From Owenia fusiformis (taxonomy: Eukaryota > Annelida > Polychaeta > Sabellida > Oweniidae), in the NCBI GenBank assembly GCA_903813345.2, contig CAIIXF020000003.1, positions 16,818,931-16,882,930 on the forward strand: a DNA stretch of 64,000 bases, given 5' to 3'. The translations under genes were made by a program, and so were the position numbers. A model generated the notes under the pieces. It saw nothing but the letters and a program-made list of their open reading frames with translations. It ran no database searches and was not told where the DNA came from. Below, piece after piece: positions 54,459-61,933 of this stretch (positions are counted from its first letter, which is position 1; every line of letters begins with the position of its first letter).

Positions 54459-56375
54459 CCGTCAACAATAGTGGCACGTTTTAAAACCTCTGTCGATAGG
54501 ATTCCTGTTTTAAGTTATTTCTGTTCAACATCAATACAGAAAACTCCCCTATGACTCCTGGTTCAAAAGCTCGCCTATTTTCAAAATGGCCGTCACTTTT
54601 GTCTCGCGAAATTCACTTTTGACCCATTTCCTAGCTTTACAAATAATTTCAGGTGTCCTACACTGTAAAAATCCATGTCAATGTAAAGGGTAGATATATG
54701 TAATAATATTGTTACAAAAAATCAGCGAAAAATTGTATTCATTTTTTTATTTTCAGCCATTTTAGTTAACATTGATTTGTCTATCTGACTCGCGAAATCC
54801 ACTTTCCGTCAATAACAGTGGCACGTTTTAAAACCTCTGTCGATAGGATTCCTGTTTTAAGTTATTTCTGTTCAACATCAATACAGAAAACTCCCCTATG
54901 ACTCCTGGTTCAAAAGCTCGCCTATTTTCAAAATGGCCGCCATTTTTATCTCGCGAAATTCACTTTTGACCCATTTCCTAGCTTTACAAATAATTTCAAG
55001 TGTCCTACATTGTAAAAATCCATGTCAATGTAAAGAGTAGATGGGGATAATTTTGTTACGAAAAATCAGCAAAAAATTATATCCATTTTTTTATTTTCAG
55101 CCATTTTAGTTAACATTGATTTGTCCATCTGTCTCGCAAAATCCACTTTTGGACCATTTACCTTAAACCCTCTGTCGATAGAATTCCCGTTTTAAGTTAA
55201 TTTTGTTCAACATCAATACAAAAAACTCTCCTATGACTCTTGGTTCAAAAGCTCGCCTATTTTCAAAATGGTCGCCATTCTTTTTCCGCGAAATTCACTT
55301 TTTCCCCATTTCCTGTCCTGCATTGTAAAAAGCCATGTCACTGTAAAGAGTAGTTGTATGAAATAATTTTGTTACAAAAAATCGGCAAATATTATATCTG
55401 TTTTTTTTTTATTTTCAGCCATTTTAGTTAACATTGATTGGTCCATCTGTCTCGCGAAATCCTCTTTTGGACCATTTGCTTAAAACCTCTGTCGATAGGA
55501 TTCCAGTTTCACATTATTTTTGTTCAACATCAATACAAAAAAACTCCCCTATGACTCCTGGTTCAAAAGCTTGCCTGATTTCAAAATGGTCGCCATTTTT
55601 GTCTCGCGAAATTCAATTTTGGCCTATTTCCTAGCTTTACAAAATTGCATTGCAAAAAGCCATGTCACTGTAAAGAGTAGTTGTATGAATTATTTTTTTC
55701 AAATAATTGGCAAAAAATTATATTCGTTTTTTTCTGAAACCATGTGAGCCCAGTACCCACGGTACTAATTATTTTAAAAAGTAGGTCCAATCTAGAATTC
55801 ATGAGCCTTAAACACAGAAATGGATCAATTTATCAGTATTGCATTTTTTGAGTTTAGAATGCAAAATAATGTTAAAAGTGGCTGAAAAAATATGGGACTT
55901 ATTGATGAATACCTTGAAGATGGGACTTTGAATATGGGACTCATGGTTGGATATCAAGAACATGGAGCATGAGGCTCATTGATAAATACAATGTATGTTT
56001 ATCTGAACTCAATTAATGACTGCATTTTATAAAAAGTTCAGTTTATTGGTATTTTCTATGAAATGAAGTAGTTAGAATCAATGTTTTAGAAGTGATAAAA
56101 TAAATTATTGTCTAAAATATTCAACACATTGATGAATATCTAATATTTAAGAATCATATGTAAAATTCTATAATTTATTCATTCCCAAAAACCGTTGTAT
56201 AATTTCAGTGACATCTCACACAAGCTTCCTCGGACTTGGAAAACACATAGTTGAGAATGAAGGACTTTTAGGACTCTATCGCGGCATAGGACCAAATTTT
56301 ATGAAAGTTTTACCAGCCGTCAGCATAAGTTATGTGATATATGAAAAAGCCAAATCTCAATTGCAAGTCAAGTAA
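38311..56375 (+). CDS. SLC25A24: Calcium-binding mitochondrial ATP-Mg/phosphate carrier (SCaMC, SLC25A23/24/25 family), complete
   Basis: Exons: 38311..38490, 39482..39608, 40255..40342, either 41694..41805 or 44207..44318, 46356..46514, 50988..51137, 51769..51876, 52183..52350, 54129..54276 and 56209..56375. With either exon 4 this gives 1407 nt, 468 aa plus TAA. The family exchanges ATP-Mg for phosphate across the inner mitochondrial membrane, gated by cytosolic Ca2+. The N-terminal half has four EF-hands with loops at about residues 28-39, 67-78, 98-109 and 134-145. The C-terminal half has three carrier repeats with signatures APLDRLK, YPLEVIKTR and YPLALVRTK, plus [38 protein letters not shown] and [21 protein letters not shown]2 has Lys where the loop Gly is usual. 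Length fits human SCaMC-1 (~477 aa). It shares its promoter interval with CHMP4. Which paralogue it matches best was not determined; invertebrates may have one pre-duplication gene. Confidence 0.96.
39250..39379. mobile_element. 114-bp hAT-type miniature element with 8-bp target duplication
   Basis: Element 39258..39371. Perfect ~31-bp TIRs beginning CACAGGAACTTGTAGCAC; 8-bp duplication CCCACTAT on both sides, diagnostic of hAT transposition. In SCaMC intron 1. Confidence 0.9.
39482..39608 (+). CDS. SLC25A24: SCaMC exon 2: EF-hand 2 and start of EF-hand 3
   Basis: 127 nt after TTTTTCAG, residues 61-102. The EF2 loop [12 protein letters not shown] lacks the usual Gly at loop position 6 (Lys instead). 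It ends SLDKNKD plus one base of the EF3 Gly; donor GTGCGT. Confidence 0.94.
39697..39912. mobile_element. CAGTGATC family, copy 2
   Basis: Element 39702..39907, ends CAGTGATCACCCC and GGAGATCACTG. Flanks GAACA and AAACA differ by one base, consistent with a 5-bp duplication. In SCaMC intron 2. Confidence 0.78.
40255..40342 (+). CDS. SLC25A24: SCaMC exon 3: EF-hand 3
   Basis: 88 nt after TATTCCAG. It completes loop DKNKDGLIEPKE and the helix [19 protein letters not shown], then TK plus AG of Arg132. Donor GTAAGA. Confidence 0.95.
41166..41644. mobile_element. 475-bp TIR element just upstream of SCaMC exon 4a
   Basis: Element 41168..41642. Perfect ~24-bp ends starting CTGTAGATTGGGTTAATT, flanked by TA. 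Internal TTTGGCG motifs recur near both ends. A 77-codon ORF inside is unrecognised. Confidence 0.82.
41694..41805 (+). CDS. SLC25A24: SCaMC exon 4a: EF-hand 4, alternative version a
   Basis: 112 nt, acceptor TTTTTAG, donor GTAAAA. It encodes [17 protein letters not shown], then [20 protein letters not shown]. It has the same length and phases as exon 4b, and each alone joins exon 3 to exon 5 in frame. Loop position 9 is Asp, as in vertebrate SCaMC proteins (VDWNEW). A 475-bp inverted-repeat element ends 51 bp upstream. Confidence 0.9.
41889..42091. mobile_element. CAGGCCCGTAGCC family, copy E
   Basis: Element 41894..42086 with a clean 5-bp duplication TCATC on both sides. Starts about 90 bp after the exon 4a donor. 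Confidence 0.88.
42619..42889. mobile_element. 263-bp TTAA-flanked TIR element
   Basis: Element 42623..42885 with TIRs AGAGATGCTCA and TGAGCATCTCT and TTAA on both sides. Confidence 0.8.
42896..43050. mobile_element. 155-bp near-palindromic element
   Basis: Ends GCTTGTATTCACGAATGC and GCGAATACAAGC. Arms also share CTACTGGATT and TTTAAATATGAATRG, so it would fold into one hairpin. It starts 7 bp after the TTAA element. No target duplication recognised. Confidence 0.75.
43800..43965. repeat. ~26-bp minisatellite, six units
   Basis: Alternating units ACACAATGACTTTTGGTTGT with GCTTGA or GCAAAA. Confidence 0.9.
44207..44318 (+). CDS. SLC25A24: SCaMC exon 4b: EF-hand 4, alternative version b
   Basis: 112 nt, acceptor TTTATAG, donor GTATAG. 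It encodes [17 protein letters not shown], then [20 protein letters not shown]: clearly homologous to exon 4a but diverged, with Ser instead of Asp at EF-loop position 9 and different helix residues. Both copies are open and keep splice sites, so neither looks like a dead duplicate. Including both would add a second EF-hand-4 module after a phase mismatch (112 is not a multiple of 3), so they are probably mutually exclusive. Confidence 0.9.
44334..44516. mobile_element. Diverged TTAA-flanked element beside exon 4b
   Basis: The left part AGGCAGAATCAGAGAAATGG matches the family at 63021 and 6919; TTAA at 44334..44337 and 44513..44516. It begins 15 bp after the exon 4b end, so the donor sits next to the insertion. 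Confidence 0.55.
45085..45735. repeat. Imperfect long inverted repeat in SCaMC intron 4
   Basis: TTTCTCTTAAACCAGTCATC near 45150 is mirrored by GATTGGTTTAAGAGAAAAA near 45664, with flanking similarity over ~75 bp. Probably an old fold-back element; boundaries unclear. Confidence 0.45.
46356..46514 (+). CDS. SLC25A24: SCaMC exon 5: linker and first carrier signature
   Basis: 159 nt, phase 0 on both sides, acceptor AATTACAG, donor GTACAA. It encodes [19 protein letters not shown], then [18 protein letters not shown] and [12 protein letters not shown]: the conserved linker helix, transmembrane helix 1 and the first PxD signature. Confidence 0.95.
46609..46907 (-). repeat. 3' LTR of the retrotransposon (element orientation)
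   Basis: 299 bp, identical by eye to 50258..50556. It is bounded on the inner side by the polypurine tract and on the outer side by target duplication GTTGG. Confidence 0.95.
47098..49002 (-). CDS. Retrotransposon Gag-protease polyprotein (634 aa)
   Basis: Single intact ORF. Residues ~1-60 are low-complexity and acidic/Met-rich; ~65-125 form a Gln/Glu/Arg-rich coiled coil. About 137-285 is a SCAN/retrotransposon-Gag-like helical domain ([31 protein letters not shown]). Zinc knuckles follow at ~314-327, 333-346, 360-372 and 380-393 ([28 protein letters not shown], a shortened [27 protein letters not shown]). An aspartic protease has its active site VDTGS near 435 and a closing IIGQDIL near 500. 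The last ~130 residues are charged and have no recognised domain. The stop is only 190 bp before the 3' LTR, so no pol region fits. The frame is intact, so the product could be made. A second in-frame Met at residue 28 is an alternative start. Confidence 0.9.
   Translation of the reverse strand: MPDTRNKTYDSFEDRQKQAKKKKKPNTMSTEKQEFYEADEEGAQGDTMDPMKQMMTMMAAMMKNSEAERQHQHMMMELQLKEQHNMLDAERQERLRQERIHRDELEEERRLRAELRQQELEFRNKPKDPQIQKMKDDEDIENYLTVFERTAEMCGWKREYWTLKLGPNLTGKAQSAYASVAIEDARDYDVVKEAILHRYSINDETYRKRFRSLKRNTGEGVKTFTIRLEDTFKKWMKDADTVEKIKDRIMKEQLVNTLSLDVQTWVKENDAKTTDDVVKLADNFLEARKNDPPVWNKSPTFKRKNKTDGAHNNCFNCNEPGHQAKTCPNETLCFKCHKTGHKSDSCKSENRADNKSSVKCDNCGKAHPTENCMVDTSLKCEKCNQYGHVTAKCYVGNKRSFLCRKTEDLFTKYSRRGDGTVLANLDNEEIEVIVDTGSCQTIIHGDLINEDAVIHNDKVSMTCVHGDSKVYSTTSADIQIGDETYNVQAAVSDDLLASVIIGQDILSRLDTDMMNQHVYKRKTDAFVTTRQQWEQILQIEDDVSKNIKAEMKLTSVKDAAENDDDNFVIPFQFDDMFNKDDLVARRKTKSKADIDMLPTDMTLQDDAATLKLVKRPLKRDLDDDLDERQLFPNG
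49003..50257 (-). other. Long untranslated leader of the retrotransposon
   Basis: 1255 bp between the 5' LTR and the gag start with no ORF of note. It is rich in short degenerate repeats such as CACCTCTATATGCA and AACATCTAAA (about 49780-50060). It may hold packaging or expression signals; none is recognised. Confidence 0.55.
50258..50556 (-). repeat. 5' LTR of the retrotransposon (element orientation)
   Basis: 299 bp, the promoter-bearing LTR for the minus-strand transcript. The inner boundary is set by the primer-binding site and the outer one by the second GTTGG. Confidence 0.95.
50988..51137 (+). CDS. SLC25A24: SCaMC exon 6: matrix loop 1 and helix 2
   Basis: 150 nt, residues 223-272, with [20 protein letters not shown] and [10 protein letters not shown]. 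Donor GTATGT. A 44-bp minisatellite begins about 25 bp after this donor. Confidence 0.95.
51163..51500. repeat. 44-bp minisatellite, about eight units, next to SCaMC exon 6 donor
   Basis: Units of GCATACAATTGGTTCATGTA plus CCCTGCCAGTTACCCTTGAG; the right-hand units are shorter. It starts about 25 bp downstream of the exon 6 end (51137). Confidence 0.92.
51769..51876 (+). CDS. SLC25A24: SCaMC exon 7: helix 3
   Basis: 108 nt, residues 273-308, ending YPLE; donor GTAAGG. The second PxE signature is split between exons 7 and 8 (YPLE/VIKTR). Confidence 0.94.
52183..52350 (+). CDS. SLC25A24: SCaMC exon 8: matrix loop 2 and helix 4
   Basis: 168 nt, residues 309-364, [17 protein letters not shown], then [19 protein letters not shown] and TIYE. 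Acceptor TTCTCAG, donor GTTAGT. Confidence 0.95.
54000..54085 (-). mobile_element. tRNA-derived SINE fragment, copy 3
   Basis: Only the B-box half and tail remain (GTTGTGGGTTGAATCCCC, TTTTCACATCAGCCCTTA on the minus strand). It lies ~45 bp upstream of SCaMC exon 9. Confidence 0.6.
54129..54276 (+). CDS. SLC25A24: SCaMC exon 9: helix 5 and third carrier signature
   Basis: 148 nt after TTTTGTAG, encoding [17 protein letters not shown], then [20 protein letters not shown] and TKLQAR plus one base. Donor GTAGGT. A large tandem-repeat element begins about 115 bp downstream. Confidence 0.94.
54391..55757. mobile_element. 1.35-kb element of four ~330-bp tandem monomers with GTCC-rich start
   Basis: Begins TTTTTAGCTCACATGGTGAG with a (GTCC/GTCT)n run at ~54425-54465 and ends CCATGTGAGCCCAGTACC; GCTCACATGGT is the inverted end motif. 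The monomer markers CTGTCGATAGGATTCC and CAAAATGGCCGCCATTTTT recur at ~316-347 bp spacing. In SCaMC intron 9. Confidence 0.8.
56209..56375 (+). CDS. SLC25A24: SCaMC exon 10: matrix loop 3, helix 6, stop
   Basis: 167 nt after AATTTCAG, completing Val and encoding [40 protein letters not shown] and [12 protein letters not shown], stop TAA at 56373..56375. A poly(A) signal AATAAA follows at 56501, about 125 bp after the stop; others lie further downstream. Confidence 0.95.
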
Positions 56376-56500
56376 TGGAATATATGTGGTGTTTAAGGTT
56401 GGCAGAGTCAAATGGTGTTGTATATGATACCACTATGCAATTATATATGTTAAAGGTCCCAGATTTAGTTAGATTGCTGTATTTGGACTACCTTAAATGA

Positions 56501-56506
56501 AATAAA
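56501..56506 (+). terminator. Candidate poly(A) signal of the SCaMC gene
   Basis: First AATAAA downstream of the SCaMC stop codon. Later AATAAA copies (for example in the AAATAAATAA run near 57190) would give longer 3' UTRs. Confidence 0.45.
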
Positions 56507-57587
56507 AATGTATTTGATGACCAATTAGCCCATAGACATTAGTCTTTTATATTTGTAGAAATCCCTGGTAAGGAAGTTCTCAGTAATCTCATTTTCTCTA
56601 CTTTTATAAAGATTTTAGATGGTAGATATAAAGACCACCATACAAACAAAAATAAATATGCAAAATATCTCTTAAAGTATGGCTATATTTAATGCCATTA
56701 AATTACCTTTGGTAAAACTGGTTTAAGGACATTTATAGTTTAATGTGTTTAACGCCTCATTTTAGACACCTAACAGGATGTTAAACGTGTGATTAATTTT
56801 GAATGGCCTAAGTGAAATACTCATTAGCATTGCATATTTTGCAGCAAAATAAAAACTGAATTTATAATTTTCATTGATTTAACTTCATGAAGCAAGCTAA
56901 ATAAACCTCAGGTTCGGATAATAAATCTTGCAAAAACAAAACAAAGACATCAAATACCTCAATGTCTCATAAAATGGATATGTATTTGCAATAGTGATGT
57001 TATGTGCAAGTTTAAAAAACATAAATCAAAACCCTGCAATTGAAACATTTACATGTAGTTTACATAAATTAGGTTCTAATTAAAATGTACATTTTATGTA
57101 CATGTGTACCCATAAGTCTGGATCACTCTGTACTGTATTGTTTGTCTTGGTTTGAATATTATTTTTGACTTGTATCATGGGGAAAATCAAAAATAAATAA
57201 TGGATAAATGTATGTGTTTAAACAATCACTCGTAGATAATCAAGGTATCTTGTGTAAAGATAACCTCTTGTTCAAAGAGAATAATACACAATTTTTAAAA
57301 CCTGCTTGGCTAAAATCTAAAAACAAGTAAAGTAAAAACAGGTGGTGCAAAAATTGAATTTTAGTTAATGTAAAAGTATCATTATACTTTATATTTACAC
57401 TTTTGCTGAAAAAATGTCTGAAATAATATTTTTCTGTAAAACTTTGGCAAGAAATTCGCCTCACTTTACTCATGTCTAGGCCAATGGACGAGAAATTCTA
57501 TTTCATTTAATATTTCTCCTATGTGTTTAGTGTACTGAAACAGATGAATGAAGTTGTTGAGGCACAATTGTGACAGCTATTTCACAG

Positions 57588-57941
57588 GGAGATATGCAGA
57601 ATACTAAAGTAGTACTAAATTAGTACTCTGGCAAAAGTGCGCTCATGAGCACTCATGCCACAAGTGCTAATTTAGGACTTATTCATGATATGAGTACTCA
57701 TTTAGTACTAAAACATGCAATTAATTAGTGCTCATAGTATGAGTGCTCATTGAGTAATAAAAAAATCAATGACATTAGTGCTTTTTTTATCACTCATCAT
57801 ATGAGTACTCATTAAGTACTAAAAATGCAAAAAATCAGCACTCATGTCATTAGTGCTCATTTAGTACTAATATTTGATGAAATGGGTACTCAATTAGCGC
57901 TTAAATGCCATGAGTACTATTTTAGTACTCAGCATATCTCC
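57588..57941. mobile_element. 354-bp inverted-repeat element full of AGTACT-type palindromes
   Basis: Imperfect ~28-bp TIRs GGAGATATGCAGAATACT and AGTACTCAGCATATCTCC. The interior repeats TGAGTACTCATTTAGTACTA and TGAGTGCTCATT on both strands. Confidence 0.7.
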
Positions 57942-58073
57942 ATGTGTGCAGTTTCAAATATGGCAGCCCTATTGGTTTCTTTATTAGTATTGTATTAAAA
58001 TAGCTAAATTCAATAACCTGCACCACTCCAATTGATTACCATATATTTGTATTAGTATTGTATCTTGAACAAG

Positions 58074-58260
58074 TAGAGTAAAACCTGTGTACAGTGAACA
58101 CCTATGGAGATACATAAATGTGTTCATTGTAGGGAGGTGTTCGCAAGTATAGAGACTGTTAAACAGAAGTTAATTGAGTATGTGCTGAGGAGGCCATGGG
58201 TGTTCACTAGGCACAGGTGTTTACTAGAGGGAGGTGTTCACTAAGACAGGTTTCACTGTA
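58074..58260. mobile_element. 183-bp TIR element, CAGTGAAACCT family
   Basis: Element 58076..58258, left end GAGTAAAACCTGTG, right end ACAGGTTTCACTG, TA flanks. Internal GAGGTGTTCACT repeats. Confidence 0.65.
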
Positions 58261-58541
58261 TGTATATGTCCATGTGAGTCACAGAATGACAAATATATTA
58301 CCAGTAACAATTTACTTGCACACATCTTGTAGCTACATGTACACAGAGTGTATTGCAGATTTAAGCAATGCATTAATTTCATCAAATATATTTGTCTTAT
58401 TGTGTTTACATCAATTTTCAATATATGTACATATATAATATATATGCATGACTCTATTTTATATACTCTTCATAAAGTATTTATATTTCAACTAAATAAG
58501 TATGAGCAAATTCAAAAAGTTCACGATAATTGCATTGATGC

Positions 58542-58712
58542 ACAAGCAGGCCCGTAGCCAGGGGGGAACCCCCCCCCCCAAAAAAAAAAATCTTTCAAAA
58601 TCATGCAGTTCTTCACCATTCTGAGCACTTTTTAAGTGATTTTGGCCATTTTTGTACCTCCCCCTTCAAAAAGTGACCCCCCTTGGCAAATCCTGGCTAT
58701 GGGCCTGACAAG
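58542..58712. mobile_element. CAGGCCCGTAGCC family, copy F
   Basis: Element 58547..58707 with a perfect 5-bp duplication ACAAG. Ends CAGGCCCGTAGCCAGG and CCTGGCTATGGGCCTG. Confidence 0.88.
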
Positions 58713-59249
58713 ATATATTTTTCAGAATCAGGTCTTGTACAAGGTTGATCAAAGTTCTGTCAGAATATTATTTTGTAGACTTTTTGATCAATATATGTCA
58801 TCAGAATATTTATTTTGATTAATTAATATGAGGTTTGTTAACCTTCTTACATTCTTACAGGTTTGGCACTTAATTATCAATGATAAACCAAATCATAGAA
58901 ACTGTTAAATATAAGAACAAATATGTACAAAAAAACAGATTAAGATTATTTTGATACTATATATTGATCGACCTGGTACAAGGACTTTTAAACTGTCTTC
59001 CAGTGGCTTTCTTCTTACACATTAGAAAGCACTTGATGGGAGTTTTTGTTTTGTGTAGTGTTTATGTAACAAAATTATTACGTATATTGTATATTGTCAG
59101 TTTTGTTCTTTTACAATAAAAGTTAAATCTTTACAATTCAGAACTTAGTTATCATGTAGTTTTTATTTGATAATACAGGTACAGTAGAATCAGGTTTCTG
59201 GTGAAAAGTTTACTCACTTCTTCTTAAAGGTAGCTCTGCATGTCTGATT

Positions 59250-59525
59250 TTTTATGTCTCCATTTTTGTGACATTCAAATCTGAATTTACATTTTCAGAT
59301 TTGAACTTCAGTGACCTTTTCAAGGTCAAAAAAGGTTCAAAAAGGTCATTTTTCAACTTGCTTCAAATTGACCAATTTTTATTTTTTCAAAATCATCTAT
59401 AATCTATCAGAAGTTCAAATCTGACTTTAGATTTAGGATTCGACTTCCAATCACCTTCTCAAGGTGAAAAAAGGTATTTTTCAACTTGCTTCAAATTGAC
59501 CAATTTCTTTCAAAATCATCTACAA
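59250..59525. repeat. ~165-bp direct duplication
   Basis: TTTTTCAACTTGCTTCAAAT plus TGACCAATTT and CAAAATCATCTA occur twice, each preceded by CTTYTCAAGGTSAAAAAAGG. Confidence 0.75.
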
Positions 59526-59719
59526 GTTCTCAAAAGACAGCCTGTAGAGAATGCTTCCCCCTCATGCCTCTATACCCCCTCTATACACAGGGTATCACCA
59601 TTGTCGTCCTTAATTTCTTGAGATGCTGTACCAGTTTCTGCATGGAGAATTTGGAGAAATTTTTATTTAGATAACAGACAATGTGCTAAATTGGACTGAT
59701 TTACACAGTGCTGACATGC

Positions 59720-60579
59720 AGATGCACCCTATGCAGACAGAGCCTGTGGGAAATATTGGGTGCGGCGCAAATGAGCGGAGGGTGCGGAGCTAACGGTCAT
59801 TTTTGAATTTAAAATTGGGATATTTCTGAAACTAAGCCGTTTTGGGACTTCAAATATACCAAGATATGTGTATTTGACATCAAATATCAATAAAATTGTG
59901 AAAATAGTAGTGCAATTCATTTTATAGCGACGCAGTATGCCTTAAACATTTCCCAGACCTATATATTTTGAGACTATCCTTTTAATACTGCGTCCCCAGC
60001 ATTCATAAAAAATGGTGTTCAAGATACACTACCCATGCAAATTATTTTTGCATCTTGGAAGCCAGGCAGTATCTGTGTGATTTTATAAAAATTCGGAAAT
60101 GTTCTTCAGATATGAGCCCCTTCTAAATATTGGGTGCGGAGCTACGTTTATGGAGCTCCTCCGCACCCAATATTTAGAGGGGGCTCATATCTGAAAAAAT
60201 TTCCGAATTTTTATAAAATCACACAGATACTGCCTGGCTTCCAAGATGCAAAAATAATTTGTATAGATAGTGCACATTGAACACCATTTTTTATGAATGC
60301 TGGGGACTCAGTATTAAAAGGATAATTTCAAAATATATAGGTCTGGGAAAGGTTTAAGGCACACTGCGTCGCTATAGAATGAATTGCGCTACTATTTTCA
60401 CAATTGTATTGATATTTGGTATCAAATACACATATCTTGGTATATTTGAAGTCCCAAAACGGCTTAGTTTCAGAAATATCCCAAATTTAAATTCAAAAAT
60501 AACCGTTAGCTCCGCACCCTCCGCTCATTTGCTCCGCACCCAATATTTCCCACAGGCTCTGTCTGCATAGGGTGAGATG
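59720..60579. mobile_element. 850-bp fold-back (palindromic) element
   Basis: Element 59725..60574, two ~415-bp inverted arms nearly identical around a short centre near 60150. Outer ends CACCCTATGCAGACAGAG and its complement; 5-bp duplication AGATG on both sides. The two mirrored 63-codon frames are arm artefacts. No transposase. Confidence 0.92.
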
Positions 60580-61893
60580 TAGTCGTATGAAATATTCCAT
60601 ACACTTTGATCTAATCGCTATTTGTCTAGAACTACATTAATTAATCAAGATTTACCAAAATCATTTCCCTTGATCTACTGTATTTACTAATTATCCTTCT
60701 GTGAGGCTAAACTAACAGACATGGCATAACATGGCACATATTTTCATAGTTTATGGTCACAAATTCACTAAGATGTTTGAGCAATGGTCGAATGTCAAAG
60801 GCATGTACACGAACTGGCTTTAAAAGCAGCACCCTAGAATCTAGAGCCTAGAAGTCGGACTCCATACTATTTTTGTGTCATATATCATTCAAGTTAATCG
60901 TTGCTTACCTTGAACCAAGATTAACGGTCGGGGTATCTATTAGGCTAAGGAGTGTAACGCACACACAGTGCAATTAATCTTAAACACCTTTCAAAAATGC
61001 AAAACACTTTCATAAAACGAGATAGAATTAAAGATTTTAGATGACTTTTCCGAAATAGTACATTCCCCTTCTACATCTCATTCTAGTTCTATTTGCAAAA
61101 ACTTATTAATCATCAATTTGTATTATCACAGTGATTATGTCATTACAAACTGTTTGTTGACGGTGTCCGGCGTCCAGTGGTCGGCATTCGGAGTCCGGCG
61201 TCTATAAGAAATGACGTCTGTGACAAAAAGCAGGTGGTGACACTTTGCTTGTTAATGCCAATAGAAATAGCCTACCGTATGTAATTTTATAAATAGAAAA
61301 ATCTGACAAAGATCAACAAAACATTTGATCATAGTTTGGATAAATATGCTTTTTTATTTATTTTTTATTTTATTTCATTAAAACATAATAACATTTGTAC
61401 ATATTTATGGCCGTGACACCTACATAGTCACATAATTGACCACATTTAAAATCATTAATCTAAAATTTTCGAGTGCTTGAAAGTTTAACACAACTTGACA
61501 CTGAGTAAACCATAATTTGTCTCATGAATTGCTTACAGGGTACAGGGATACAGAACGGCAACTTATTAACAAATTAGGAACAGGGGACCAAAAAGTTAAC
61601 AGAGTAATATGGCACACAAATGTTATTTGTTAATTCAAAAAGGGGCACTATCCAAACTTGGAATTTTTATCTCCCTATGAACTGTTGATAAGGAAAAGTA
61701 AAAATGTTGTTGCCAATTTAAAATTATGTTATTTGTGTCATTACATGGAAATAAAAAACCTATTAACAAATTATGAAATTGATAAGAGTAATAATTTAAA
61801 AAGTCTAAAAATAACCATTCATTTGTTAAAACAGAGAATGGCTATCATATTACATTTTGATTGGTTGGATTACGCAGAGACATGTTTTTTGTT

Positions 61894-61933
61894 TATTTTG
61901 TTTGTTTGTTTGTTTGTTTGTGTGTTTGTTTGG
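61894..61933. repeat. (GTTT)n microsatellite
   Basis: Run of TTTG/GTTT tetramers with one GTGT variant. Confidence 0.85.

Noticed and set aside
59729-60570. Two similar 63-codon ORFs as paralogous small genes
   Set aside because: They are the same sequence in the two arms of the palindromic element, on opposite strands.
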